DNA from: Homarus americanus
Lineage: Eukaryota > Arthropoda > Malacostraca > Decapoda > Nephropidae
Assembly: GCF_018991925.1 (NCBI RefSeq)
Contig: NW_024726235.1
Location: forward strand, 6,090,350 to 6,154,349
Length of the DNA stretch: 64,000 nt
Reading direction: 5' to 3'
The translations under genes and the position numbers were made by a program. How positions within the stretch are numbered: the stretch's first letter is position 1; each line of letters begins with the position of its first letter. Below are positions 31,518 through 44,297 of the stretch, piece after piece. The notes under the pieces were generated by a model, which was given only the letters and a program-made list of their open reading frames with translations, had not been told where the DNA came from and did not search any database.

Positions 31518-33922
31518 CAGTCATGCGCCGGTTAATGTCCTAGATACGTTCTTGGAAAAATGACGTTAACCGAAATGGACGTTGTCCGATCATCACATAA
31601 ACTTTTTATTTATACTTACGTGTATGTGGAATACTATATACGTACATATACACTTTTACTCTTAAATCACTACTGTAATGTGATACAGGTGATTAATTTT
31701 TATCTCTTGTGCAAAATACATGACGTTTATATTAAAATTATTCACTGTTTTACAAGGATTCCAGCAACGCCGAGCAGATGGCGGAGAGAGAGGGTGGGAG
31801 CAAGCGAGGGGGCGTGAGGGGAGGGGAGGTAGTACGTTTGACAGTTGGCACAGGCCCAGGTCTAACGCGTGTATATTTATCAGTTCTTAGGTGACTAAGC
31901 TTCTCTCTTATAAAAAGCCAGTGAAATGACCTGGGTGAATATAATTAACATAGCTGGGATTCTTGTAACATACTGATTAATTTGAATATAAACATGCTAT
32001 AATTTGCACTAGACAAAACAATTTTAGTACTGTAATCAAATTAGTACATGTGCACTCCAGCTTTGCACTAAGGTCATTTATTTCTATTACGTTTCTTTTA
32101 GTATGGTGTGTGCATGTAAATGGATGAAAATAAATGAAGAAATCTCTGTAAATCTACCCAAAAATACAGTTGAAAAACTTTTTTATAAAATGTACTACAG
32201 TACTGTACACTAATGTACAGGTACAAAATTTTTTATCTCTTGAGAAAATATATGACGTTTTTATTCAAATTATTGGCTGTCTTGCAAGGATTCCAGCAAT
32301 GCAAATTATAATCTCCTAACTTTAGTCTGAGATATTGTATAAGATAAAAACTGCAGCCTAAAAAGCTGGGGGGGGGGGAGAGGGAGGGACTGACGGAGCC
32401 AGTCAGTCAGCGAGGGGTTGGGGTTGAGGTGATAAGTTTGAGCCGAAGGTCTCTGTGTGTTATTTAACAGTCCTACTAAGCTTCTCTCATTTTAAAATGC
32501 CAGTGATATGACCTAGGAGAATATAATTAACATAGCTGGGATTCTTGTAAGATACTGATTTATTTGAATATAAACATGTTGTAATTCACACTAGACATAA
32601 CAATTTTAGTACCGTAATCAAATTAGTACATGTGCACTCCAGCTTTGCACTAAGGTCATTTATTTCTTTTACGTTTCTTTTAGTATGGTGTGTGCATGTA
32701 AATGGATGAAAATAAATGAAGAAATTTATGTAAATCTACCTAAAAATACAGTTGAAAAACTTTTTATAAAATGTACTACAGTATTGTACACTAATGTTCT
32801 ACATTTTTTATATCTTGAGCAAAATATATGACGCTTAAATTTAAATTAATCTCTGTCTTGAAAGGATTTCAGCAATGCAAATTATATTATCCTAACTTTA
32901 GTCTGAGATATTATATAAAATAAACATAAAGAAATCACCAATCTTTTGTCTAGGAACGCAGGGAGGGAGGTAGCCAGCCGAGCGTGAGGTGAGGTGACAG
33001 AGTGTCTTTATTTATTTGAGATAAGATTTGACAGTTGGCGCTGAAGGCCTGGGTGTTAAGTTATCAATACTTTAGAGTGACTAAGCTCTTCTCATAATTT
33101 GCCACCCAAACGACCTGGGTGAATATAACTTACATAGCTTGGATTCTTGTAAGATAGTAATTTATTTGAATACCTGTATAAACAAGCTATTTAGGTATTT
33201 GCAATAGACATAATTTTAGTACCGTAATCATTTAGTACATGTACAATACAGGTTTGCACTTAGGTACATTGTTAACTGAGGGACCACTGTATTGCAGTGA
33301 ACATTTTACGACCATTTAGACCCACTAAATATATATATATAATGTTATGGTAAATATCATAAACACACATAGGCATGGCTAGGTTTATTACAAAGTGATG
33401 AAAAGGGTACTCTTAATACTGTAGTCCACAAAACATGTAGCTATGCTTTTTTTATTTGGTCCCACGTCATACGAGTCCGTTTTCTCTCACATCAGGACAC
33501 CTGAATCTTCTGTTTTCTCTCTTAATCTTAGAGAGCACCAGAAACTTTACTATTTTTAGTAATGCCACAGAATTTGAAATTGCAACCCCAATTGCAACTG
33601 GGGTTGCAATTGTTGAGGCAACTAGATATGTCTGATTACAGCAAATGTGTTATTGTCAATTTGTAGGTGAAAGATTTTATCCTCAATAGATGTAGGTTAA
33701 CATTTCACCTGTAGGCAAATGCTTAAAAAAAGCCTAAGTAAGGAAGCATATTCCTTTAACACATAATATCTGACCAGTATGGGGAGGATCATCGTGTCTC
33801 CGTCAGGGGGTCGTGGAGTGGTGGTCTAGCAGGCGTCACTTTTTTTTTTTTTTGGGGGTGGGGGCCACGGACGTATATGCGATCGGACGTTGTTCGGTCG
33901 GACGTTAACTGGCGCTTGACTG
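31518..33922. mobile_element. 2.4-kb MITE-like element with ~600-bp tandem units
   Basis: The ends are CAGTCATGCGCCGGTTAATG and, minus strand, CAGTCAAGCGCCAGTTAACG, with TA at 31516-31517 and 33923-33924. The interior is a tandem array: TTAGTACATGTGCACTCCAG recurs at about 32041 and 32623 and in diverged form at 33232 (spacings about 582 and 609 bp). Each unit carries GGTGTGTGCATGTAAATGGA and CCAGCAATGCAAATTAT. No coding frame is seen. Confidence 0.88.
33578..33611. repeat. Perfect 12-bp hairpin
   Basis: AATTGCAACCCC (33578-33589) and GGGGTTGCAATT (33600-33611) pair exactly around a 10-base loop that itself repeats AATTGCAAC. Confidence 0.85.
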
Positions 33923-33944
33923 TATACTGTACAGGGTACTGTAG

Positions 33945-34185
33945 AGTAATCTCCCTGTTTGCCAGAATACGTAGTCCCTGTAACTCTCCAATAGTTGGGA
34001 TTGAAATTGAGCTGGAAAAGTTCTGAGGATAAAAAACGGGGACATTTTTCGGAAAACTTTGGAGAAAATTCCGAGAATCTCTCCTTTATGGGCCTGGAAA
34101 TAAATTTTCTAAGAGTTTCAAGAAATTGCATCATGCTCCGACACACTTCTCACATGCCAGGTGCATGGCTGGGCCAGCTGATTGG
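33945..34185. repeat. Family C fragment
   Basis: GAGTAATCTCCCTGTTTGCC, AGTTGGGATTGAAATTGA and GGAAAACTTTGGAGAAAATT match the 5' portion of the 30988 element. The other end is not found. Confidence 0.55.
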
Positions 34186-34224
34186 GTAACTTGCATGCTT
34201 AGTTCATATTCTGCTGTCATTGTA

Positions 34225-35015
34225 CAGTAGAATCCCAGTTATCTGGCACCTACTGGGATTGAGAGATGCCAATCCCGCAATAAATCCTACAATGCACAGT
34301 GCTACAAGCTAACCTCGAAAATTCATGTTTCAGAAAAATGGATTTCTTTAACACTTACTCCATTCTATATAAATGATGTGGCTTAGAAATAAAGAAAATA
34401 TAATATAAAAATATAAAATAAGGAAAATGAAGAGCATAGGTGTGCATGTGTGAGAAATGAATGTGTGTGGACGTGGTTATAGCCTAGGCCTTGGCTATAA
34501 CTACGTTGCTGACTCACCAGCCCAGCTTCTTCGTATATTGTTACTTGTAATGAATCTATAAAAGTTATGGAAAAATCATTAAAATACTCTAATGTGGCTT
34601 AGAAATAGAGAAAATATAATATAAAACTATAAAATAAGAAAAGTGAAGAGCATATAAAATAAGAAAAGTGAAGAGCATAGATGTGTATGTGTGGGAAGTG
34701 AATATGTGTGGAGGCCGTGGGCTATAACTGCATGGCTGCGCCCCCTCCCAATGTGATGTCATGGTATACACACAGCCAGCGTGGGAGCCACACATATGTG
34801 AGTCAACTGGTTGACTGTCTGAATTGTGTTGCATTGCATTGTGCGGCTCCCATCTGTGAGTTGACTGTCTGAATTGTGTTGTATTGCATTGTGCGGTATT
34901 CAAATTTACAATACTAGCTGAGTTTAGAGGAATTTATTTTTAATTAGTATTTCATTGCAGTGTCTGTTAGTTGAATCGACCGGTTACCCGGATACTGGAT
35001 AACTGATATTCCCTG
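34225..35015. mobile_element. 791-bp Tigger-type MITE
   Basis: The ends are CAGTAGAATCCCAGTTATCT and, minus strand, CAGGGAATATCAGTTATCCA, with TA at 34223-34224 and 35016-35017. It contains internal direct repeats: GTGGCTTAGAAATA-AGAAAATATAATATAAAA occurs at about 34378 and 34593, and TAAAATAAGAAAAGTGAAGAGCAT twice at 34628-34677. Confidence 0.85.
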
Positions 35016-35079
35016 TACAAGGCTGTTCCCTCACTAGCTACTGTTTTTGTGTACAATTTGTGTTGTGCATTACAGTACA

Positions 35080-36240
35080 TTACTGTACCAGGACACAATC
35101 ACCCAAGAACACAGTGTTAAAGCAGTGTTAAGATGTAAAAAGTGATTACAGTACAGTTATATATACTGTACTGTACATTCAGTAAGTGTGAAAGTACCAT
35201 ATGTAGTAAAAGGGAATCACTGGAGCACCTTAGCTTTTATCTTTATTCAAGACATCTTCATGTTATGAGACTCACTAATCCCCACCCCACCTCAAATGGG
35301 AAAAGAGCTTATACTGTATACAATGGGTGAAATGACATTGCATCAGGTCAGGTCAGTAACATGATACCCATTAATCTCCTACCCCACCTCCATCGCAAGT
35401 GTTAAGACAGAAAAGGTGATGACAATTATGTATATTATACTGTACATTTATCATAATGGACAGTATGCCTACTGCAGGCTAAAGATCACAGCATCTGCTG
35501 GTGAGTACAGTATACAGTACAGTACATGTAGTAGAATACATTGTTTTTTTATTTGCAATCTATTTTACGTTTACAGTCGTGCTTGCATAAATAAATACAG
35601 CTCTTGTGTCTGTCCGTGTGAGAAGTGCTGTTCAGATTCTCGGGAAAACTTTCCCCAGTACAAGGTGGAAATTTCCAGTCTTGGCTGTGACCCAGTGTGC
35701 CATTCATGCTTCGCATGTCCATATCATATAGATTTTTTGTTTTTTTATACGTATATATTTATTTGAACAAACTGTAAGATAAACTATTCAAGATTATTTT
35801 AGAAAAGATAATGTGGTTTCTAACTTAATTAGAACTGATTTATGGACTCCGGTTTAAATCTTAGATTTTTTCATAAAAGAATCGAGTCTCCATCATTATA
35901 TCATGTCGAAATACTTTGTTTAAGGATCTTTTATTGAAAGAGTCTTGTAGAGAATTTGTTCGGGATCATTGTGGTACCAAATTCATCTCTTTAAGACAAT
36001 TAGAACAGATGGCATGCAAAAAGCTTATTCACTTTTTTGTTAGCCATATATAGTTTTTGTTGATGCGTATGGCCTAATTGTAGTGGGAGTGTTTGTCCAT
36101 GCGAGATGAGATGCGCAGTTTAGACTCTCTTTGACTCTCGGAAAACTTACCTCATCACCCAGAAACATTCTGGGGATGTACAATAGTGTCTGTCTGAGTG
36201 AGACGCATAGTTTAGATTTGGGAAAACTTTTCCCAGTGCA
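35080..36240 (+). repeat. Composite of repeats also seen at 21420, 23205, 7180 and 24690
   Basis: 35210-35520 matches 21430-21725. 35570-35790 matches 23205-23405 (AATACAGCTCTTGTGTCTGT, TTTCCAGTCTTGGCTGTGAC, TATCATATAGATTTTTT). 35815-36240 matches 24690-25140. Seen side by side here, these blocks look like parts of one >1-kb family D unit. Confidence 0.7.
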
Positions 36241-36539
36241 GGTGTTGACCGTTATATGTGATGGCTAAGATCAGTTTTACGATGGTCGCTACACGAATGT
36301 TTTTCCTGCATTGTCACTGCTATGTTATCGTTTTCAAATTAGACTACAAGTTATCTATTTCTCCCATACGTATTTCATTCGTACGCCTGGAAACAGGAGT
36401 GAGTGACCGCTAGTTAGAGCGTTGTCTGCTCTTGAAACTCTCCTTGTTCCCTGTTATATTTCACTGGATTTACCGTTATTATTAGTGTTTACTGATATAA
36501 TATTACTTAACAGTGATTAATCATGGCATTGTAGCCACG

Positions 36540-37224
36540 TTAGACTCATCACTGTAATCAGCAGGCTATTGGGCCAAGCTGTGAGGTGTTATGATTGTTT
36601 TTCAACTCGTATTTTCTGGTAGATATACGTAACTTTCTTCATTTATTTTTACTCAGTTACATACATATTTTGTAAAAAAAGTAAAAGAAATAATTGTCCT
36701 AAGGGCAAACACGTAAAGGATTTCTTTGCACACGAATTAGGTGGCTCAGTGACGGAGGGGAGGACAGTGGCAGAGTGTAAGGGGGGGAGCTTTGCTAGGG
36801 AATCGACGTCCCAGCTGGTTTTCGTTACTATGGTGAAGCAGGGAGTATATGCAAATGACGATTGTGTCAAATTTTCATTTGGCTTTTATTTAATGATTTG
36901 GCAGTCCAGTATTTTTTGTTGTAGCTTATTTATTGATATTATTTATTTTTATTTATTCCTCATATTTTCTGGTACTTTATATATTACTTTCGGAAAACTG
37001 TGGCTACAGGAGGAAAATACATACGTGTCTTCCTAAATACTCCCTGTTAAAATGGGGGGGGTATCTAATGTGTCATAAAACACGGTACCTATCTTTTTTC
37101 TTTTCTTTTTATATCATTATTTATCGTTTTTATACATTTTGCACATTCGCCAGAAGATTTAGACAATTGGCTTTTCTGGACTGGTGGTCCCCCCCTTTTA
37201 GTATGGATCTTCAAGGGTTCACTG
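36540..37224 (-). repeat. Repeat family A copy 3, inverted
   Basis: Read on the minus strand it starts CAGTGAACCCTTGAAGATCC at 37224 (followed on the + strand by TA) and continues with TTTTCCTCCTGTAGCCACAG, CATATACTCCCTGCTTCACC, GTCCTTAGGACA-like TTATTTCTTTTACTTTTTTT and AACACCTCACAGCTTGGCCC. This is the block order of copies 1 and 2. Confidence 0.8.
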
Positions 37225-38488
37225 TACATCATAACCCGGCGACTATGAAATTGAGCCAGAAACTGGCTCATCACAACTTTCTTTGATGGCCAGTTACTGG
37301 CCCATCATAGCCATTGAGTTAAACAATACAGTACTGCAGTTGGGATTACAGATGTTGCATGTTCATAGTTTTTACTGATAAAAACCTTTCAATGTTTACA
37401 AACTTAAAATGCAATACAGTACAAAGAAAACATTATATCTACTGTATAGTTCATTACTGTACTACAGTTTCGGTATGACCTTTATATTCAAAGGCTTTTG
37501 TTTGTGTTTTGAAACACTGAGGGACTCTTCATTTCTTCCTAGGTGGTTCTTATTGATAAATGTTGTGTGGTTTCTCTTATGCTCACTTTTGAGCCTTTCA
37601 GAATGTTTTCTTTTCTGATTTTTTTTACTTAATATGTTGGGATATTATAAATTGTAGACTTACAGAGGCTTCCTGCTTACATTTTTGTTTATAAACTCTC
37701 ATCTTCCAGAAGAATAGACACTTTAAACTTAAAATCACCATGGCTACCTTGTCTGATACATTCAAGATGGAACTAGAATCTAAATCTGTCTGTGAATGAA
37801 CAAATGTGATTTAAACAGTACTTTTGACATGTACAGTATATTAACCTGCCTGCAGTTAAATTAGTTGGTGTAGTGTCATCCAGTCATCTAACTTTATAAT
37901 GTTCGACCATCTGTTCTGACTTTGGTTGGTGATGAATTTCCTGATCAATGGGAATTACAGTAGTTACTTTTGCCTGCTAAACTAGGTAACTTAAAAGAGT
38001 CTTGAGGGCTATTGGTTTCAGATCCTTCTTACCTTCCTGAGAAATTGGACCAAGAAATTTGTTATCAATCAAAATTTATCAAAATTAAAGACTGGCACTG
38101 TTGTACATGATTTTAAACATATGATTCAAATTCAAGGAACTTATACTATTATGTGTACTGTATATCAACTGATTGTACTGATTAGACATGTAACATTTAA
38201 TATACAAGTATTGCACAGGTTGCTTATATAATTTCAGAGAAGAAATTTGGTTTCATGATTGATATATTTTTTAATTTTTTTCAGCTAATTGTCCCTACTC
38301 CTTATCATCTGTACAAATAGTGCATGTTAAAATTGCAAACAGATTCACATTATAAGAATGAGATGCTTGTATTTTGGGGGAGAATTTTTTATTCTTAGGT
38401 GTAAAATATTATTTCTAACAGGTATTACAGTCAGTCATGAATTTGTCAGACTTTAATAATTAAATTAGTTTCTAATTTTTTTCCCAAG

Positions 38489-38629
38489 ATGTTCTTTGAA
38501 GACAAGATTGACGATGCAAAATACTGTGGTCACTTATATGGTCTTGGGACTTCATTTGTGGTGAACGGCAATTCAACAGCTTCATACACGGACAATGGTC
38601 ACACGTCAGACTCAACATCCAATTCATAG
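38489..38629 (+). CDS. CNOT7: CNOT7/CNOT8-like deadenylase, terminal coding exon
   Basis: This is the last coding exon, 46 codons plus a TAG stop at 38627-38629. It starts MFFEDKIDDAKYCGHLYGLG, the conserved end of animal CNOT7/CNOT8, and continues into a variable Ser/Thr/Asn-rich tail (TSFVVNGNSTAS... ending STSNS). The tail replaces the short acidic end seen in vertebrates. The acceptor is a pyrimidine-rich tract ending TTTTTTTCCCAAG at 38488. Phase 0 matches the donor of the exon at 4412-4552, so the two join without frame change across a 33.9-kb intron. No stop or indel is visible and the reading frame appears to be under constraint. The ATG that opens the exon is an internal Met, not a start. 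Confidence 0.93.
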   Translation: MFFEDKIDDAKYCGHLYGLGTSFVVNGNSTASYTDNGHTSDSTSNS

Positions 38630-41600
38630 TGCATTGGAAGATCCCAGCACACCTGCCATGTGTACAGACTTTACATGTCATGCAGAAAACTTTGCAGACA
38701 TGCTTAAATCCTAATGACACAACCAGCTGAATGAGTGAAGGGTAAAAATAATAATTTTGACAGATTACTATATGTTTATGAATAATATGGCTCCTCAGCT
38801 GAGATTCATGTTCTGGAGGTGCCATCTTATTACACCATTTTTATTTTCATTTCCATATATGTTTTAGATTTGTTATATGCTCACACTCTCACTCTGCTCC
38901 TGGTGAGTAAACAGTGAACAATGGGTTTAGAACCACAATTCGTGAAAATGCATATAACAAGTTTTCTCCGTAATATGTTTAGAAATTAAATGTCCAGCCA
39001 AATTTCAGATATTGTCAGAAAAAATAGCTAATGATTAAACAGTACAGTTTATGTTTTTATGTACCAGGGGGAAGTGGAAAAGTTCATCATTTTTAATCCA
39101 GTGCTTGAATGACTCAAATTGAAAGTGTGCTTTGGTAAAATATAATGCAAATCCTTCTTGTAACTTTATCATCTTGATGAAAGATGTTCTAGTAATTAGG
39201 TATAGCTAAGAGTAAAACTCGTCAGGAATTCATACTGTCAGAGATGTACAGACCTTCATGCAAGACCTCCAATCAGGACATTAGGAATTGGTACTGGTAT
39301 TACTGAAGACAGAGGTCACTTAAAATCACATTGGTACAACTACATGAAAGTTATGGGGAGTTCAGTCAGGGATAAATCGTCCAATACAAATTTGGTGTTC
39401 GAGTGTAGGTCTGCAATGAGGAGGAATGTCATTAATTCAGTTTCTGCTAAATTTGTTCATATATTTGTGTTGAAGTTGAATCTTTATTGCATTAATATTT
39501 TTGGAAATATGGAAATAATGTATGTTAATGTTTCTCTGTTGAATATTTACTTTATGGAAAGTATCTTGTGTTAGGTAATGCAAAAGTATTTTGTTATGGA
39601 AATTTTAAAATTGTCTTAGTATGTACTGTATTTTCCTGGAAAATTTTTGTCTAGGATTTTTATAGTCCAATTTTGTGTAATATCAGCAATCAAGGAATAA
39701 AAATAGTGATGTGGATTTGCAGGAATATTGTAACTTTTATATATCTTAATGCTTGGGATGAGTTTGCCAACATTACTTTAAAAATTCCAATTTATGTTTC
39801 TATAAAGTATTTTAGGCTGCAAATTTATCATTAAGATATACAAGTTTTACCTTTGTTACTAGCATATAACACACTTCCAGTTTCAGCACATGCATGCAGC
39901 AATACCACTGAATAATTTCAAAATGTATTTCAAACATATTTGGGAAAAAATTTTAATATAATATTAGATTTATGAGTACTGTACATTAAGTATAAGTAAA
40001 TTCTCCAAAGTTGCATTTTTTCTGCTATTAATGTATGTATCAATTTGCTTATTTAGGCTTTTTTGTATTTATTTTATTTTATTTTGTTTTTCCTTGGGGA
40101 AGTTCTAAGTACTTATCAATGTATGTTAAGGGATTGCTAATTATCAGTTTTCTCATGAAACATTCTTGAATAAGTAAGTTTCTGAACTGCAACTTGCATC
40201 TCGTATCAACGTCCATCACACCACCACTTAACAACTGCCACTCTTTTCACGTATTTCTAAACCCCCCCCTCAGCCCTAGTTCAAAATTCATGCTTGAGAA
40301 AAATTAGCTCATGAAAACTGTTACTTATTGATTTATTTTATTTATTTATTTTTTATTTTGGGTCATTAAGAGTGAAATTCCACTTACGTCCATTTGAACT
40401 CAAGTTTGTCTTCAGAGTTAGGGCCCGGTCGTCCATTGCTGTCATTTACGTCCAGTTTAGATGTAAAATCCAAGCTTGAAGTGACTGGAAGGGCAGGGTT
40501 CAGCTTCTTCGTAAATGTTTGGCAAGTGTTTCATGCCTTGATCCTCAAGCAGTATACAATATACCAAGTACTTGTGTGGTGTTATTCTTCACATAATAGA
40601 GAGATTTTAAAAGCTCTCAATCCGGATTTGGGCTGCTAGATGTTTAAGGCCAATAATCATTATAATGAATGAAACCACTCAGGTGTTTAGGAGAATAGAC
40701 TATTGTTTTGGGATTGAAGCATTAGTATTAGGTAGATTTTATAAGGAATTTTATTGTATGCTGTTAGTATCAAGCATTTTTGTCATGTGTAATGTTCAGT
40801 CATTCAAACATTTTGGTATACTTATGAGAACTGAACACAAACAAGAAAACTGGATTTCTTGATTAAATGGAAGTAAACACTGCCCAATATTCCTTTCTGT
40901 GATGGAAATAAGAGAAGGAATTGATGCCTGTGGCACAGTTTCTCTTACTTGTTGTTTAATCACCAAAGTGATTATTTCATGCTTACACCAGAAAGTTATT
41001 TACAATAGTTGTTAATTAATTTATTTAAAGTTGTTACTGATATATTTCAAATTTATCAGTAAACTGGAAAAATCTGTATCAGTAGAACTGATTTCTAATT
41101 GTGTAATATCCTTGGCCTTTACATTGTCATTTGAAGTTAACCAGTTCGTTGTAATCTCTTGCAAAATTTCATCTTCTGAAAATTGTGTATTACTGTCAGT
41201 TTGAATCGAGCACCTATGTAACTTAACTTTTTATATGATCTTTGGGAAGCTGACAAGTCAATATAGTCCCACCAACATCGAATGTGCACTAATTTTAAAG
41301 ATGTTTATGACACTGAAAAACTTGTAGTTGATTATGATTGTCTTGTTATATCTCAAAAACATTGGTGAAAATGGGCAATTTTTCAGAAAAAATCTCCATG
41401 CATCTTTCATTTTCATAAAATTTTAATATGGTAGGGTTTAGATGCCCTTTTGAGTACAACCGAAGTAAAAATATTTAAAGTAATTGGAACCTTTATTGTC
41501 TGCAGCATTATTAAAGGGTAATGCACATCCCAGGTTATGCAACTCCTCCAGAATTGTCATTATTAGGAACATCAGACATGGGTGTGTTAATGTGTACAAT

Positions 41601-44290
41601 TGCTGGTGATAAAATCAACAGTTCATAAAATTAATGTAGGTCACGCATCTTCATAAAGATCTGATGTCCGGAATAATCATAAATCTGGTTGATTGTGTAC
41701 TGGATACTTAATATATTGCTGCATTCATCATTGTAAAATAATGTATGTATTCTTTTGTAACTGAGGTGTGGCTATTGGGGCAAGGAGCTCCTGATAGGTA
41801 TAATATTTTGAATGAAAAACGATTTCTACTTACCTAAGAACCCTTACCTGTAGGGAATTTATTGGGAGTGTATCAGTGAGCCCATCACTCTCCAGTGGGA
41901 ATTAAGGGAACAAATGTTTTTGCTGGTGTGAGTTGTGGATTGAAGTACATGTGGACTTGGCAGGATGAAAATCACTGGTTTGTCTAAACTAAACAGTAAT
42001 GGTGTTTGGCCAGTGATGAAATCTGAAAGTTATAAACGTTTATATGGTTGTGTTGGGATAATTCCAGTCTTCAACATAAATGTGAGCCATGAATCACTAT
42101 TTTTGGAAATTAAAAGATTTATTGAGAAAAGTGGAAAGGACAATCTGTGCTTCAAGAAGGTGTTAGACTCGGCAAATTAATCAAGAATGTACAATTTCGT
42201 CTACAGATTGTGGAAGTGGATACAGATTGGAGTCTTTTTAGTAATTCCATACAAAGGTGAATAAGAAGATTTATGTGAAGTAGCAGAATATAGGCAGATA
42301 ATGGAGAGACGATTGTATGGACAAGGATAATAAGGAGCGACATCAGCAAGTTTGCAAGCTGCGCTATTTTGACTGTGGAGTCACGTGCTTCTGAATCCTA
42401 TTAATTTTTGACTTCAACATGTGCTTCAAAGTCATAGACAGTAGGATGACATGTGATGCCTTGGTATGGCCTAGTTAATGAGTTGTTTCTTAGGAAAATG
42501 CTTAGTTTTGTTTTTAACAAAAAACAAAAAAGAACAACACAAATTTTGAAACCTTTAGAGTTTTGGGGTTTATATACAGTATGCCATTCAGTTTTGATAC
42601 TTACCATCAATAAAGATATATTTGGGGAAAATGTATATCAAATGAAATCTTAGTTTTGTATAATGTCAACATGAAAACAATACCTATGATAATGGTATAA
42701 TTCTTCAGTATTTTTTTCTTTTAGAATACTTAACAAAAGTGAAATTATCTTTAGCACTTTATTTCACAATCGTGAAATGTTTTATGTATGTGGAATGATT
42801 TCATATACTGTATTGTCAGTGAATGCTGAATAAAACTTGTGGATAAAATTATTCCAAATTGTGAGGTTGAAATAGTGTTTTTCAGTGATTAATTACTGTT
42901 TTTCTTGAACTCTCTACATTTAATAGTAAGCAAAAGATCTACTAAATTGGCATAATAGACAATAAAATGATTATGTAAATTTAAAAAGGCTATTTCTTGT
43001 TGAATATTGCTCATGAAATATGAATGGTGAGGCCACTAATTGTGATGTCTCAATAGTCTTTTGATTAGACAATATACACCTCTAGAAATCGGATTTTGTG
43101 TCGATTTCAAACTATTTTGTTGAGATATTTTAGGCTGTAGCAATTATTTACTTTGTACTCAGAATCACTGGTGGCATTTATTTTAATCAATAGTTGGGAT
43201 AACCACAAGATAGATTGCAAGAGAACATGTTTTGCAGTCAACAAAAGTAGATGACCTACCAAAGAAAACCTGTGATAAAATTTTTTGAACAACTGTTTTT
43301 ACCAACATGATATTTTCTGATTGTATTATACTGCCATGTTTATTACACGATTTTGCTATTATGTGGACTATCTGTAAAAAATTGGATTTCCAACCATATG
43401 GATTGTTTGCAAAAGTTTTGCCAGCCAGTTTTATATTTTTTAAATGGATATCAGATACCTGAATCCTGTTTGTATTGATATGTTCATTTAATGATGTAGA
43501 AGGTGGGATATTATCTCTACAGCTGGAAAAATTCTATGAAATATTAGTATGGATTTGCCAGTTCCATTTAGTATTTAATTTAGATATCATTTGTGCTAGC
43601 AGTATATTTTCAAGGACACACTCATCCTGCTAAGTTGTATTAGTAAAGCATACTGTACAAATTTTTGTTGTGAGTGAATATTCCTTAGCTGTACAGTATT
43701 TTTCTTACCATAAACAATATTGTTTGAAGCCAAATATCACTTTTAAAAATATTTTATTCCAGTTTTAATCTTCCCAAAGAACAGTAATATATCTTTGCAG
43801 CTTTGTAAGCATTCCATGAGGTTGAACCAGAATTGTCTAGTCAGATGAGTTTTTAACACAAGCAAAAGAATAGGTTGTAATATTTATATTTTGTTATCTG
43901 AGGAAAGTATGTCTATTATGGTTTTTAGTATATCTTTTGTTATATTTTACATTATTACCAATATTTTGTTTTATTCAGTAAATATCAGTTTTTATCTACA
44001 AGTGTAATGATAGAAAGAAACATTTCGCCATCTGTTCATTCCTAGGAATCATAACCTCCACTAAATTTACCTCTTCTTCTTAATTGTTCATTTGGTATGT
44101 ACATAATTTTAATCATATTTTAGCAGCTTGCAAACCTGTTGTTAATGTATTGAAGGAAATGAAAGAATAGATCTTGTTTTGTAACAAAGATGCCCACTTG
44201 TTTTATTCCTTCCTGAACAGTTGGAATGCTCCATTTTTTATTGAACTGTATTTTGGAACTTTTAATTTCACAAACTATACTTTAGGGTTA
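38630..44290 (+). other. 3' UTR and downstream AT-rich unique DNA
   Basis: This stretch follows the stop codon of the CNOT7-like gene. I see no transposon termini and no convincing protein-coding exon in it. It is AT-rich with scattered AATAAA hexamers, for example 42829-42834 in a run reading GAATAAAACTTG. How much of it is transcribed as 3' UTR cannot be decided from sequence alone. Short open frames (39344-39574, 40394-40639, 41965-42180) show no family I recognise and have the length expected by chance. Confidence 0.5.
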
Positions 44291-44297
44291 GAATAAG

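Noticed and set aside
39344..39574. 76-codon frame downstream of the CNOT7-like gene as a possible gene
   Set aside because: No recognised motif, ordinary length for chance in AT-rich DNA, and it lies in a likely 3' UTR.
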